Shown in pieces: positions 9,682 through 18,566 of a DNA stretch of 64,000 nucleotides. The position numbers were made by a program, and so were the translations under genes. Source of the DNA: Pseudomonas fluorescens. Lineage in GTDB: Bacteria > Pseudomonadota > Gammaproteobacteria > Pseudomonadales > Pseudomonadaceae. Position 1 is the first letter of the stretch. Every line of letters starts with the position of its first letter. Below the pieces are notes generated by a model. The model ran no database searches, was not told the DNA's origin, and saw only the letters and a program-made list of their open reading frames with translations. The stretch is from assembly GCF_902497775.2 (NCBI RefSeq), contig NZ_OZ024668.1, positions 1,697,826 to 1,761,825 of the forward strand, read 5' to 3'.

Positions 9682-9900
9682 TCAGCTGTTTTTGGCGCCC
9701 GCCAGAAAGTACGCCACCAGTGCGTTGGCATGGCCATGGCCCAAGCCATGCTCGGCTTTGAGCCAGGCGACTATTTCCATATGTTTTTTGCCGCTGACGG
9801 TGCCGATCAGCTCCAGCCAGTGGCTGACGGGCTGGCCGTATTTCTTCTCGATGGAGGGGAAGTACGACGCTGGCCCTTTTACTTTTGTCTCTTCGCTCAT
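9682..9900 (-). CDS. DUF4287 family protein
   Basis: 72 residues. The pattern SYFPSIEKKYGQPVSHWLEL, then MEIVAWLKAEHGLGHGHANA and LVAYFL, is that of DUF4287, a short helical domain often found fused to DUF5655. It probably folds as a small cytosolic helical bundle of unknown role. It is 35 bp downstream of the methyltransferase and may share its transcript. Confidence 0.8.
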   Translation of the reverse strand: MSEETKVKGPASYFPSIEKKYGQPVSHWLELIGTVSGKKHMEIVAWLKAEHGLGHGHANALVAYFLAGAKNS

Positions 9901-9935
9901 GGCGTGTGGTTCCTTTTACGTGGGTGCAATGGTCT

Positions 9936-10607
9936 TCAGTCTCTAGGCTCGGCTACCAACAACAATGATTGCGGCAGCGGGCTTTGCGGATGCTGTGGCT
10001 CCTGCAGGGTGACCAGCCTGAACCCCGCCATGTCCAGGGCATTGACCCAGCTGGACAAGGTGCGCAGGTACCAGGGCATGGGTTGCCACTGGCCCTGGAA
10101 GCCGGCGAAGGTCTCTTGCCGCCAGCCGTCCTGATAATTGCCGGCAGCGGCCGTCCACGGGTGCAGGGTCTGGATCACCAGGGCGCCGTCGGGGGCGAGC
10201 AGGGCGTTCATGGCGGCGAGCAGGGGGATGATGTCCTGGTGCAGCAGGGCGAAGTTGGCGCAGATCAGCGGGTAGTCGCGGCCAACATCCACCTCGGCTT
10301 GTGCCAGTGCTGCATAACTGGCCAGGTGCACCTGCGCCGCGCCGGCTGCCCGCGCTGCCTCGACCAGGGTCGGGTCGCCATCGACACCGACGGCGTCGAT
10401 GCCGCGTTCGGCCAACGCCCGTAACAACCAGCCCTCGCCACAGCCCAGGTCCAGCACGCGCTCGGGCTGGCGGCTGAGCACTGCCAGCAGTATGGCCTGG
10501 TCGGTGACCTTGAGGCGGCTTTCGATGGCGCCACCACGAACGGCGTCGATCCAGGCGTGGGCGTTGTGTTGCCAGCTGTGCAGAAGTTCGGTTTCGGGGC
10601 CAGGCAT
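9936..10607 (-). CDS. Class I SAM-dependent methyltransferase
   Basis: 223 residues from ATG 10607, chosen because CCGGAG lies just upstream; a GTG 48 bases earlier is possible. Motif I is VLDLGCGEGWLLRAL (~77-91), followed by the acidic VGVDGDP (~99-105) and the post-motif region YPLICANFALLH. These place S-adenosylmethionine in a Rossmann fold, as in UbiE/BioC-like enzymes. The acceptor substrate is unknown. Confidence 0.87.
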   Translation of the reverse strand: MPGPETELLHSWQHNAHAWIDAVRGGAIESRLKVTDQAILLAVLSRQPERVLDLGCGEGWLLRALAERGIDAVGVDGDPTLVEAARAAGAAQVHLASYAALAQAEVDVGRDYPLICANFALLHQDIIPLLAAMNALLAPDGALVIQTLHPWTAAAGNYQDGWRQETFAGFQGQWQPMPWYLRTLSSWVNALDMAGFRLVTLQEPQHPQSPLPQSLLLVAEPRD

Positions 10608-10664
10608 CGCGGTCTCCGGTTCAAGAGCAGGGGCGCTGGCAAGGTCAGCGCCCACAGGGCCATT

Positions 10665-11279
10665 CTAGGCAAACGACCCCGTGCGTACCTCTCCATCACG
10701 CACATAGCGGGCGATCAGCACGCCACTGGGCGTACTGCTCGAATCCGCCAGGGTAAAGGCCGATGCTTGCGCCTGGTCATCGAACAGCCGCTTGCCGCGC
10801 CCGAGGATGATCGGGTGGATCAACAAGCGCAGCTCATCCACCAACCCTGCGGCCAGCAATTGGCGTACCAGCTCGCCGCTGCCCTGGGTCAACAAGGTGT
10901 CACCGGGCTGCTGCTTGAGTGCACGGATTGCGTCGGCCAGCTCACCCAGCAGGGCATGGCTGTTGTGCCAGCCCAAGGTGTCGGGGTGATGGGTGGCGAC
11001 ATGTTTGGGGACGCGGTTGAACAGGTCGGCGATGAACGGGTCGGGTGAGTCGGTCTGGTGCGGCCAGTAGCCGGCAAAGATGTCGTAGGTGCGCCGCCCC
11101 AGGAGCAATTCGAACGGCTGCGAGAACAGCGTCTGCATGGCCTCGCCAAAGGCTTGATCGGCAAACGGCACGACCCAGCCGCCGTAGCGGAAACCGCCGC
11201 TGGTGTCTTCTTCCGGCCCGCCGGGGGCCTGGATGATGCCGTCGAGGCTGGTGAATGCGGCAACGATGAGCTTGCGCAT
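10665..11279 (-). CDS. Dihydrofolate-reductase-family protein (RibD C-terminal domain)
   Basis: 204 residues with the RibD_C fold: MRKLIVAAFTSLDGIIQAPG at the start, LLLGRRTYDIFAGYWP (~58-73), and TLLTQGSGELVRQLLAAGLV near the C-terminal half. These YyaP/YwjB-type reductases bind NADPH, but they lack the deaminase domain of RibD and are usually not in riboflavin operons. Here too there is no rib gene nearby, so the substrate is open. Confidence 0.88.
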   Translation of the reverse strand: MRKLIVAAFTSLDGIIQAPGGPEEDTSGGFRYGGWVVPFADQAFGEAMQTLFSQPFELLLGRRTYDIFAGYWPHQTDSPDPFIADLFNRVPKHVATHHPDTLGWHNSHALLGELADAIRALKQQPGDTLLTQGSGELVRQLLAAGLVDELRLLIHPIILGRGKRLFDDQAQASAFTLADSSSTPSGVLIARYVRDGEVRTGSFA

Positions 11280-11511
11280 GAGTGTCTCCTGGGGGGCTGA
11301 TGGCGGGCTTGCCTGAGAGTAGTCGAACCGGCAGTGGCAAAATCGACAGTGCCTCGATCAAGTGTGTACTATCGCCCCCAGGCTAATGCTGCCCGCCGCT
11401 CGCGCCCACAAGGGAATGGTGAAAGCATGTAACACCCCCGAACCCTGTCGCTTTCTTGCAGTCGAGGTTTGGCAACGCGGGCACCACACGGCCTCGGCTT
11501 CAGGAGCAACG

Positions 11512-12042
11512 ATGATTTCAATCGAGCAAGCCAAACAAATGGCCAAGCGCCTGCGCGTGTCGCTGCAAGCGCAAAACCCGCAGCTGACCCACTCTGGCGC
11601 GCTGGAACTGGTGGCGCAGCAGCTGGGCCACAAGGACTGGAACACCGCCGCTGCATTGTTGCCAGCAGGCACTCCGCCAGCGGCGATCCGCTTCGACAAG
11701 CCCGTCCCCATCCTGCGCAGTTTCGACGAAGCCAAGGCCCGCGAGTTCTACCTGGATTTTCTCGGTTTCAGCGTCGAGTTCGAGCACCGTTTCGAGGCTG
11801 ACTTGCCGCTGTACCTGGGCATCAGCCGCGACGGCCTGCAATTGCATTTGTCTGAACATCACGGCGATGCCAGCCCGGGGGCGACGATCTTCGTGCCCAT
11901 GCACAATATCGAGCAACTGCGCGACGAACTGCAGGCCAAGCGCTATGGCTACGGCCGGCCGGATATCGTCGAGCAGGGCTGGGGCAAGGTGCTGGAAGTC
12001 TACGACCCGTTTGGCAACCGGATTCGCTTCTGCCAGAGCTGA
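11512..12042 (+). CDS. Glyoxalase/bleomycin-resistance superfamily protein
   Basis: 176 residues from ATG 11512, which follows CAGGAG. The N-terminal ~50 residues (EQAKQMAKRLRVSLQAQN, then LELVAQQLGHKDWNT) form a helical lead seen in glyoxalase-superfamily proteins of this size. The rest is a single vicinal-oxygen-chelate domain: KAREFYLDFLGFSVEFEHRF (~74-93) and VLEVYDPFGNRIRFCQS at the end. One domain would dimerise to form a metal site or a drug-binding pocket. Resistance, isomerase or dioxygenase roles cannot be told apart. Confidence 0.85.
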   Translation: MISIEQAKQMAKRLRVSLQAQNPQLTHSGALELVAQQLGHKDWNTAAALLPAGTPPAAIRFDKPVPILRSFDEAKAREFYLDFLGFSVEFEHRFEADLPLYLGISRDGLQLHLSEHHGDASPGATIFVPMHNIEQLRDELQAKRYGYGRPDIVEQGWGKVLEVYDPFGNRIRFCQS

Positions 12043-12100
12043 ATCGCGGGTCAAGTCGAATCGTCGTAGCGCCGCTCCCACAGTGATCGCAAGGCACCCC

Positions 12101-12196
12101 TCAACGCAGGCGCTGGGTCATCCACTGCCGGTACTGGCGGGCGCGCAGGGCGTTGCCCAACTCACCCGGGCCGGTCTTTAATGTCAACAGGCTTTT
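12101..12196 (-). pseudogene. Possible 3' gene remnant
   Basis: In the 200-bp gap the minus strand has a 32-codon open stretch reading TGPGELGNALRARQYRQWMT then QRLR and a stop. It has protein-like composition but no start codon with a ribosome site and an in-frame stop at 12197-12199. The parent family was not recognised, and it may be chance. Confidence 0.25.
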
Positions 12197-12212
12197 TCAG
12201 GGGGGCGGGCGA

Positions 12213-12237
12213 GGTGCCAGGATAGCGCCCTGGCACC
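12213..12237 (-). terminator. Hairpin downstream of the alpha/beta hydrolase gene
   Basis: GGTGCCAGG and CCTGGCACC form a perfect 9-bp stem with a 7-base loop, directly after the hydrolase stop. No U-tract follows, so it may end or stabilise the transcript without being a classical intrinsic terminator. Confidence 0.5.
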
Positions 12238-12243
12238 GTCGGT

Positions 12244-13074
12244 TCAGCTGCGTATAAAGGCCAGCAGATCGGCGTTGATGATATCGGCATGGGTGGTGGG
12301 CATGCCGTGGGGGAAGCCCTTGTAGGTTTTCAGGGTACTGTTGCTGAGCAGCTTGGCCGACAGCAGGCCTGAGTTCTCGTACGGCACGATCTGGTCGTCG
12401 TCGCCGTGCATCACCAGCACTGGCAGGCTGAGGCGTTTCAAGTCCTCGGTAAAGTCGGTCTGCGAAAAGGCGACGATGCCGTCATAGTGGGCCTTGGCGC
12501 TGCCCATCATGCCCTGGCGCCACCAGTTGAGGATCACCCCTTGCGACGGCGTCGCCCCGGGGCGGTTGTAGCCGTAGAACGGCCCGGCGGGGATGTCGTG
12601 GTAGAACTGCGCGCGGTTGGCCGCCAACTGCGCTTGCAGGTCGTCGAACACTGATTTGGGCAGGCCGCCGGGATTGCTGGCGGTTTGTACCATCAAGGGT
12701 GGCACCGCACCGAGGATCGCCGCTTTACTGGCGCGATCCTGGCCGTGGCGGGCCAGGTAATGCACCACTTCGCCGCCGCCGGTGGAGTGCCCGACATGCA
12801 CCGCGCCGCGTACCCCCAGGTGGTCGACCACTGCCGCGACGTCATCGGCGTAGTGGTCCATGTCGTGGCCATCCCAGACCTGGCTGGAGCGCCCGTGACC
12901 GCGGCGATCATGGGCGATGACCCGATACCCCTGAGCCAGGAAGAACAGCATCTGCGCATCCCAGTCGTCGCCGCTGAGCGGCCAGCCGTGGTGAAAGAAA
13001 ATCACCTGGGCGTCGCGAGGGCCCCAGTCCTTGTAGAAGATTTCAACGCCATCTTTAGTCGTGACGAATGCCAT
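12244..13074 (-). CDS. Alpha/beta hydrolase (non-heme chloroperoxidase-like)
   Basis: 276 residues, the standard size. The oxyanion-hole segment is HHGWPLSGDDW (~28-38), the nucleophile elbow GHSTGGG (~97-103), the acid lies in VMHGDDDQIVPY, and the catalytic histidine in FPHGMPTTH. This set matches cofactor-free haloperoxidases/esterases, which hydrolyse esters and can form peracids from acetate and peroxide. It is divergent from a MerR gene with a long-spacer promoter between them, so expression is probably induced by that regulator's signal. Confidence 0.92.
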   Translation of the reverse strand: MAFVTTKDGVEIFYKDWGPRDAQVIFFHHGWPLSGDDWDAQMLFFLAQGYRVIAHDRRGHGRSSQVWDGHDMDHYADDVAAVVDHLGVRGAVHVGHSTGGGEVVHYLARHGQDRASKAAILGAVPPLMVQTASNPGGLPKSVFDDLQAQLAANRAQFYHDIPAGPFYGYNRPGATPSQGVILNWWRQGMMGSAKAHYDGIVAFSQTDFTEDLKRLSLPVLVMHGDDDQIVPYENSGLLSAKLLSNSTLKTYKGFPHGMPTTHADIINADLLAFIRS

Positions 13075-13105
13075 GTTCGTTGCTCCTCTGTGATGTGTTT
13101 GCTGC

Positions 13106-13136
13106 GTCCTAGGGTTAAAGTGAGGTTTAAGGTCAA
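13106..13136 (-). promoter_or_regulatory. MerR-type promoter with 19-bp spacer
   Basis: Read on the minus strand: TTGACC (13136-13131), 19 bases, then TAGGAC (13111-13106). An over-long 19-bp spacer with a good -35 is the hallmark of promoters twisted into activity by MerR proteins. It points to the hydrolase gene and lies next to the MerR-family gene. The spacer holds two GGTT(A/T)AA-like repeats on the plus strand. Confidence 0.6.
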
Positions 13137-13156
13137 TGCCCTGTTGAAGGCGAGGT

Positions 13157-13564
13157 ATGAGAATAGGAGAACTGGCGAAACGCAGCGGCCTGAGTGCCTC
13201 GCGAATTCGCTTTTACGAAGCCAGCGGCCTGATCAGATCGGTGGCGCGCAAGGCCAACGGCTACCGCGATTACGCCCAGGAGGCGCTATGGACCCTGCAA
13301 ATCATCACCAGTGCCCAGGGTGCCGGCTTCAGCCTGGAGGAGATTCGCCAACTGCTGCCGGCCAACGCCGACGGCTGGCAGCATGACGCGCTGCTCGCCG
13401 GGCTCAAGTGCAAGGTCGCCGAGATCGAACTGCTGCAAGCGCAACTGGCGCAGAACCGCGCGCAACTGCTGATGGCCATCGACAGCATCGAAAACCGCCC
13501 CGAAGACCGCGCCTGCACCGAAAACGCGCGGATGCTGATGGAACGGCTGTTGGAGCAGGGGTGA
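13157..13564 (+). CDS. MerR-family transcriptional regulator
   Basis: 135 residues. The N-terminal winged helix MRIGELAKRSGLSASRIRFY is followed by the wing KANGYRDYAQEA and a long dimerisation helix (~80-118). Only one cysteine (ENRPEDRACTEN, ~115-126) lies near the C-terminus, and no full metal or 2Fe-2S cluster site is visible. The gene is divergent from the hydrolase, which it probably activates, in the manner of SoxR/NmlR relatives. Confidence 0.93.
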   Translation: MRIGELAKRSGLSASRIRFYEASGLIRSVARKANGYRDYAQEALWTLQIITSAQGAGFSLEEIRQLLPANADGWQHDALLAGLKCKVAEIELLQAQLAQNRAQLLMAIDSIENRPEDRACTENARMLMERLLEQG

Positions 13565-13581
13565 GCGGAGCAGGCTTGATC

Positions 13582-13601
13582 TTGACGTTGACGTTGACGT
13601 T
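13582..13601. repeat. TTGACG hexamer repeat
   Basis: Three perfect tandem copies of TTGACG plus TT in the 238-bp gap after the MerR gene. Short direct arrays of this kind are common in pseudomonad gaps. No function is visible. Confidence 0.6.
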
Positions 13602-13715
13602 AACCTTGGACCCGCCACGGCGGCCCGCTCAGCCAACTGTCGGTGCTGTTGACGGTTGGCTGAAGGTCAGGAGCCATGCCGACGACCGCTTCGTGTTCTC
13701 AGGGTTGATGTATTA

Positions 13716-13740
13716 CCTGTGGGAGACCCGCTCCCACAGG
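13716..13740. repeat. Perfect hairpin CCTGTGGGAG-N5-CTCCCACAGG
   Basis: A 10-bp perfect stem with a 5-base loop, made of REP-type CTCCCACAG sequence. It lies in the gap between convergent genes (MerR and P-loop protein). It may act as a bidirectional transcript end or a REP relic. Confidence 0.55.
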
Positions 13741-13802
13741 ACTTGCGCCGTTCTCAAGGGCGCTGGCTTGTCAGCGATGTCTCCGGTCCATACACGGCCG
13801 CA

Positions 13803-14357
13803 TCATTGCGCTGATTGCTGTGCCTTTGGGCTGAAGCCGGCATTGCTGGGCAAGCCTTCGACAAACGCCGCAATCTGCCGGCTACCGCGCAAATGCACCA
13901 CCGGCACTTGCGGCCCGATGGCCTCGCGTACCCCCTCGATCCCCGGGCGATAATCGCGATCGAATGTCCACACAAACTTCAAGAAGGTCAGGAACGCCCG
14001 GTCCAGTTTCTCGCTGCAGCCGTCGGGCAGGTCAGGGCGAGGGCGGTTCATCACGCTGCGCTTGATCACCCGCATAAAGCAGGTCAGGCGCGGTGTATCC
14101 AGCCAGATGACCAGGTCAGCGCGTGGCAGGCGCAGGTCAAAGGTGCGCCGGGCATAGTTGCCTTCGCACACCCAGGTGTCCTGCGCCACCGCCTCGCGCA
14201 CCCGTGCGCGGTACTGCTCGGCGTCGGGCTCGACCCAGCCGGGCTCCCAGAACAGCCTGTCCAGGTGTACCACCGGCAGGCCCAGGCGTTTACCGAGGAG
14301 GCGGGCGAGGGTGGACTTACCGCTACCGGCGTTGCCCAAAATGACGATCCGTTGCAC
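13803..14357 (-). CDS. P-loop NTPase, FlaR/adenylate-kinase-like
   Basis: 184 residues. The start MQRIVILGNAGSGKSTLARL holds Walker A (GNAGSGKST, ~8-16). VVHLDRLFWEPGWVE (~29-43) and the lid-like KRSVMNRPRPDLPDG are typical of the 'DNA topology modulation protein' FlaR group, which resembles adenylate and shikimate kinases. True function in pseudomonads is not known; a small-molecule kinase is likely. Confidence 0.85.
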   Translation of the reverse strand: MQRIVILGNAGSGKSTLARLLGKRLGLPVVHLDRLFWEPGWVEPDAEQYRARVREAVAQDTWVCEGNYARRTFDLRLPRADLVIWLDTPRLTCFMRVIKRSVMNRPRPDLPDGCSEKLDRAFLTFLKFVWTFDRDYRPGIEGVREAIGPQVPVVHLRGSRQIAAFVEGLPSNAGFSPKAQQSAQ

Positions 14358-14461
14358 GAGGGACTACCTTGTCAAAAAAAGCCGGCTATTGTGCGGGTTT
14401 TGCAGGGGCAGTTAAAGAAGGATTGGCGGGGAATCTGGAACACGCTTGAGGCCCGGGCGGT

Positions 14462-15382
14462 TCAAGGTACCGCCGAAAACACCGAACCGGTGATGCGTTC
14501 GCTCAACAGCTCCAGCGCTCGCAGCCCCGCCAGTGAGTTACCCGAGGCGTTCAGTGCTGGTGACCACACACAGATGCTGTAGCGCCCCGGCACAATCGCG
14601 ACAATACCGCCGCCGACTCCGCTTTTGCCGGGCAGGCCCACACGGTAGGCAAAGTTGCCGGCCTCGTCATACAGCCCGCTGGTGGCCATGATCGCATTCA
14701 CTTGTTGCGCCTGGCGTGGGTTGAGCACTTGTTCGCCGCTATGTGGGCAGTAACCGCTGTTGGCCAAGAACGCGAAGCCCCGGGCAACGTCTATGCAGTT
14801 CATGGACAAGGCGCAATGGTGGAAGTAACTGCGTAGCACTGCATCAACATCGTTATGGAAATTGCCGAACGCTTGCATCAGGTAGGCCATGGCGGCATTG
14901 CGTGCGCGGTGCTGGTATTCGGAGTCCGCGACCACAAGGTCGCTGGTAACGCGCGGGTTGCCTGCCAGGCGGCGGACAAAATCACGCATCGAGAGCGCTG
15001 GGGTGGCGTAACGGGACTGGTTGATATCGCAGATCACCAGTGCGCCGGCATTGATAAACGGGTTACGCGGCTTGCCTTTTTCCACCTCAAGCTGCACCAG
15101 CGAATTGAACGCTTGCCCGGAAGGCTCGTAACCCAGCCGCGACCAGAGATCTTCGCCGCTGTGGTTGATCGCCTGCACTAGGCTGAATACCTTGGAAATG
15201 CTCTGGATCGAGAAGGGCGTGTGCGCATCCCCCGCGCAGTGCAATTGACCGTCCAAACCATGCACGGCGATGCCCAGTTGGTTGGGCTCTACCTTGGCCA
15301 GGGCGGGTATGTATTGCGCCACTTGGCCCTGGCTGAGCAGGGGGCGAACTTGGTCGAGGATCTCTAGCAGTAATGCTTGCAT
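14462..15382 (-). CDS. glsA: Glutaminase
   Basis: 306 residues from ATG 15382; the open frame continues upstream but [20 protein letters not shown] is the conserved start. This serine-dependent beta-lactamase-fold glutaminase converts glutamine to glutamate and ammonia. Landmarks are [15 protein letters not shown] with the SxxK serine, [15 protein letters not shown], and [18 protein letters not shown] near the C-terminus. The length is normal. A nitrogen link with the adjacent NtrB/NtrC-type pair is tempting, but the two are divergent with no shared element seen. Confidence 0.95.
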   Translation of the reverse strand: MQALLLEILDQVRPLLSQGQVAQYIPALAKVEPNQLGIAVHGLDGQLHCAGDAHTPFSIQSISKVFSLVQAINHSGEDLWSRLGYEPSGQAFNSLVQLEVEKGKPRNPFINAGALVICDINQSRYATPALSMRDFVRRLAGNPRVTSDLVVADSEYQHRARNAAMAYLMQAFGNFHNDVDAVLRSYFHHCALSMNCIDVARGFAFLANSGYCPHSGEQVLNPRQAQQVNAIMATSGLYDEAGNFAYRVGLPGKSGVGGGIVAIVPGRYSICVWSPALNASGNSLAGLRALELLSERITGSVFSAVP

Positions 15383-15464
15383 CAGGTGTTGCCTATGGTG
15401 CGTTGGTGTCGGATCCCCCCTGGCCAGAGAGGTGTCACTGCCCATCAGGCTGAATGCCATATTT

Positions 15465-15492
15465 GGGGAAGTTCTGACAGACGATCTTCCCC
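15465..15492. promoter_or_regulatory. Dyad in the glsA / histidine kinase divergent region
   Basis: GGGGAAG (15465-15471) and CTTCCCC (15486-15492) pair perfectly, with further TC/GA pairing inside after one mismatch. It lies about 85 bp upstream of both starts and could be an operator or an RNA hairpin. Confidence 0.35.
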
Positions 15493-15581
15493 GGCAGCGG
15501 GGCACTTTTACTCGAAAACAACTTGCCCCTACGCACACCCTTGCAACCTCGTAACCTTGCTCAACCACGTCACGCCTGGTT

Positions 15582-17063
15582 ATGAAACGGCCGGCCAACC
15601 GACCGTTCCTTGCACGGCAATGTCCCATCTGGCAAGGTTGCCGGCAAAACGCCCACCGATTGACTCGCGGTGCCTCACATCAAAGGGAATTTGACCTGTC
15701 GCTGCAATCATCCGTTCGACGTGATCTGTTGATCCTGTGGCTATCCATTGCCGCAGTTGCTCTTGTGCTGGGGTGGCTGCTGTTGATACTCAGCCGCCAA
15801 GGCGCCGGCCCCCAGATTGCGCATGCGCGCCAACTCACCTCGACCAGTTGCCAGGCGCTGCAAGCGGGGGCGGCCCGCGTTCGCCAGCAGCTCCCGCCTG
15901 CAGACGATCAGCCCTATCCCATGACCCCGGCCGCGGCACAGGCGGTGCTTGATTTGGCACTGCGCGATCAGCCGGGCATGGAGGGCGGCTTCTGGCGAGC
16001 GGATGTGGGGGTGGTGGCCTACGCGTTCCCAACCTACGACGGCACGGGAATCAAGCGCGATCCGCCGAGTGCCGAGTTGGAGCGCATTGCCTCCACGGCC
16101 CAGCGTGCGCAGGATTGCGCAGGCCTGGTGGCGGACGTGCGACCGGGTTTACGCGAAGCCGTGGCGTTCGCCGCCTGCCCTGTGGCAACCGATGACCGCC
16201 GCCTGATCGCCTGGACCCTGCTGCGCGTGCCGCTGTTGGCCGCAGGCACGGTCAACACCCTGATCCTCGCGGTGAGCCTGCTGCTGGCGCTGGTGGTGGT
16301 CTGCGGCGCATGGCTGGGCTGGATGCTTGCGCGTTGGCAGCGCCAGTCGGCCCACCTGCGAGAGCAGCTGGCCCAGTCCGAACGTCTGGCGACCTTGGGG
16401 CGCGTTTGCGCCGGGCTCGCGCATGAGATTCGCAACCCGTTGGGCACGATGCGCATGAAGGCGGAAAACGCGATGGCTGCGCCGGCCGACCGGCGCGAAG
16501 CCCGTGTGGTTGGTGCCCTGGAGGCGGTGCTGTCGCAAACGGCACGCCTGGAGGCACTGGTGTCGAGCCTCTTGGCATTGACGCAACCGTTGCGCGCCGA
16601 GCGCCAGGCGGTTGACCTGCGGGGGTGGCTGAAGACGCAGCGCAATGCCCATGCTGAAGCGGCGCAAAAGCATGGCGTACGAATCACACTGGCGGTTGAA
16701 CCGCAGCTGTCCGATATCGCGATGGGGTTGGCGCTGTTCGACCCGACACAAATGGCACGGGTCTTTGACAACCTGCTGCTCAACGCGATGGCGCACACGG
16801 GAGAGTGCGGTGAAATCGAACTCGGTGCGCATCGCACGCGCCGTGGTGCATTGCTGTTGTGGGTGGCGGACGATGGTTGCGGTATTCCGGCTGACATGCG
16901 CGATACGTTGTTCGAGCCTTTCGCCACTACCCGAGAAGGCGGTACCGGCCTGGGGCTGGCGCTGGTGCGTGAGATCGTGCAGGGACACGGCGGGCGGGTC
17001 GGTCTCGCCGAGTCGGCCAAGGGCACGCGCATAGAGATGGAGCTACCGTGGCCCGAATCCTGA
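15582..17063 (+). CDS. Membrane sensor histidine kinase, NtrB class
   Basis: 493 residues if ATG 15582 is used. That start has no clear ribosome site and the first ~38 residues look non-native, so a later start near 15696 (CTG) is possible. Two membrane segments (~49-70 and ~216-248) flank a ~145-residue periplasmic sensor domain with no recognised fold. The H-box is [15 protein letters not shown] (H281), the N-box [14 protein letters not shown]1 DDGCGIP and G2 [19 protein letters not shown]. It overlaps the response regulator gene by 16 bp, so the two form one unit. Confidence 0.92.
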   Translation: MKRPANRPFLARQCPIWQGCRQNAHRLTRGASHQREFDLSLQSSVRRDLLILWLSIAAVALVLGWLLLILSRQGAGPQIAHARQLTSTSCQALQAGAARVRQQLPPADDQPYPMTPAAAQAVLDLALRDQPGMEGGFWRADVGVVAYAFPTYDGTGIKRDPPSAELERIASTAQRAQDCAGLVADVRPGLREAVAFAACPVATDDRRLIAWTLLRVPLLAAGTVNTLILAVSLLLALVVVCGAWLGWMLARWQRQSAHLREQLAQSERLATLGRVCAGLAHEIRNPLGTMRMKAENAMAAPADRREARVVGALEAVLSQTARLEALVSSLLALTQPLRAERQAVDLRGWLKTQRNAHAEAAQKHGVRITLAVEPQLSDIAMGLALFDPTQMARVFDNLLLNAMAHTGECGEIELGAHRTRRGALLLWVADDGCGIPADMRDTLFEPFATTREGGTGLGLALVREIVQGHGGRVGLAESAKGTRIEMELPWPES

Positions 17064-18397
17064 TTGTCGACGATGACGCTGCGTTCCGTGACAGCCTTGC
17101 AGAAGTGCTGCAGGACCTGGACCATACGGTGCTGCAGGCTCAAACCACCGATGCGGGCCTGCACAGGCTGCGCACCGAGGCCGTGGATGCGGCCATCGTC
17201 GACCTGCGGCTGCCGGGAGAGGATGGTCTGGTGTTCCTGCGCCGTGCGGCGCGCCTCTCGCAGGTGCCTTGCATCATGCTCACCGCCTATGCAAGTGGTG
17301 GCAATACCATCGAGGCGATGAGCCTGGGCGCGTTCGACCATCTGACCAAGCCCGTGACCAGGGTCGCCCTGGTCGAAACGCTCGAGCGGGCCTTGCGCCA
17401 AGCAGCCCCCAGCCCAGACCGGCCGCAGGCGGCTGGGGCATCGCCTGGTGCAAGAGAACCTGTGGATGGCCGCGAACTGGTCAGCGGCAGCGAGGCCATG
17501 CGCCAGGTCTTCAAGCGTATCGGGCTGGCTGCGAACTCCGATGCCACCGCCTTGATCCTTGGCGAGACGGGCACGGGCAAGGAGCTGGTGGCGCGCGCCT
17601 TGCATCGCAACAGCGCTAGAGCCACCGGCCCCTTCGTCGCAGTGAACTGCGCTGCGATCCCGGCTGAACTGATGGAAAGCGAGCTGTTCGGTCATGTCAA
17701 AGGCGCGTTCACCGGTGCCGTCAACGAACGCACCGGGCGCTTTCGCGAGGCTGATGGCGGCACCCTGTTCCTTGACGAGATCGGCGACATGCCGCTGCCC
17801 ACACAGGCGAAGATCCTGCGGGTGCTGCAGGAGCGCGAGATCACCCCCGTGGGCGCCAACCGCGTCCAGCCGGTGGACGTGCGCATCGTCGTGGCCACGC
17901 ACCGGGACCTGCCCGCCGCAGTCAAGGAGGGGCGCTTCCGGGAAGACCTGTGGTACCGCCTGCAGGTGGTGCCGCTGTGGCTGCCGCCGCTACGTGAGCG
18001 GCTGGGCGACGTGCTGCTGCTGGCCGAACACTTTCTACGCCTGCTGGGAGGCGACTCGCCCAAGCGCTTGAGTGCAGCGGCAGCTCGGCTGCTGCTGGCC
18101 CACCCTTGGCCCGGCAACGTGCGCGAACTGCGCAACGCCATGGAACGCGCAGCCATCCTCAGCCACGGCGCGGTCATCGATGTCGAGCACATCGGCTTGC
18201 AGACAGCGGCGGCGCCTACCCCGGGCCTGGACATCGACTGGGAGGGACCTATGGCACAAGCCGTTGCCCACCTGGAGCGCGAGATGATTGTGCGTGCCCT
18301 GACTGCGACGGCCGGTAACCGCGCGGAGGCGGCGCGGCGTCTGGGTCTGTCTCGCCAACAGCTCTACCGCAAGCTGGCCGAGTTTGAGCTGGACTGA
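17048..18397 (+). CDS. Sigma-54-dependent response regulator, NtrC family
   Basis: 449 residues in three domains. The receiver (1-120) has acidic DDD at 8-10, phosphoacceptor D52 and K101. The AAA+ domain (~145-380) has Walker A GETGTGKE (172-179), the sigma-54 contact loop GAFTGA (219-224) and Walker B TLFLDEIGD. A Fis-type helix-turn-helix ends the chain (NRAEAARRLGLSRQQLYRKL). All parts needed to open a -24/-12 promoter are present. Such a promoter, with an upstream dyad and IHF site, lies right after this gene, so the likely target is the secreted protein/MFS pair. Confidence 0.96.
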   Translation: MARILIVDDDAAFRDSLAEVLQDLDHTVLQAQTTDAGLHRLRTEAVDAAIVDLRLPGEDGLVFLRRAARLSQVPCIMLTAYASGGNTIEAMSLGAFDHLTKPVTRVALVETLERALRQAAPSPDRPQAAGASPGAREPVDGRELVSGSEAMRQVFKRIGLAANSDATALILGETGTGKELVARALHRNSARATGPFVAVNCAAIPAELMESELFGHVKGAFTGAVNERTGRFREADGGTLFLDEIGDMPLPTQAKILRVLQEREITPVGANRVQPVDVRIVVATHRDLPAAVKEGRFREDLWYRLQVVPLWLPPLRERLGDVLLLAEHFLRLLGGDSPKRLSAAAARLLLAHPWPGNVRELRNAMERAAILSHGAVIDVEHIGLQTAAAPTPGLDIDWEGPMAQAVAHLEREMIVRALTATAGNRAEAARRLGLSRQQLYRKLAEFELD

Positions 18398-18419
18398 CCC
18401 CTGCGCAGGCCAGCCGGTG

Positions 18420-18455
18420 TCCGATTCTGTGACGCCCGGGCGTCACGGGATCGGA
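18420..18455. promoter_or_regulatory. 36-bp imperfect palindrome, probable enhancer site for the NtrC-type regulator
   Basis: The 18-bp core GTGACGCCCGGGCGTCAC (18429-18446) is perfectly symmetric, and symmetry continues outward to TCCGAT / ATCGGA with two mismatched pairs. Its centre is about 98 bp upstream of the predicted start of the -24/-12 promoter, the normal place for an enhancer-binding protein. No T-run follows, which argues against a terminator for the preceding gene, though that remains possible. Confidence 0.65.
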
Positions 18456-18478
18456 CGGTACATGGCTCGTTATTGACA

Positions 18479-18491
18479 TAAGTAATTGATT
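18479..18491 (-). promoter_or_regulatory. IHF consensus site
   Basis: On the minus strand AATCAATTACTTA matches the WATCAANNNNTTR consensus at every defined position. It sits between the dyad and the sigma-54 promoter, where IHF bends DNA to bring the activator to the polymerase. Confidence 0.6.
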
Positions 18492-18508
18492 TTGTTGTAA
18501 ATATTGTT

Positions 18509-18525
18509 AGGCATGGTGTTTGCGT
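18509..18525 (+). promoter_or_regulatory. Sigma-54 (-24/-12) promoter
   Basis: AGGCATGGTGTTTGCGT carries the invariant GG and GC separated by exactly 10 bases, with TTTGC at -12. Transcription should begin near 18535, about 30 bases before the ribosome site of the secreted-protein gene. Confidence 0.75.
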
Positions 18526-18566
18526 TACAGGTTGGGTGTTGTTTCCCAAGCCAAGGAGCTTCTCCA

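Noticed and set aside
13582..13601. CRISPR-like or iteron array
   Set aside because: Only three 6-bp copies without spacers; too short for either. No CRISPR array is seen anywhere in the window.
16034..17902. 622-codon minus-strand open frame opposite the two-component genes
   Set aside because: Rich in Arg/Ser/Ala and without motifs; the kinase and regulator on the other strand are unmistakable.
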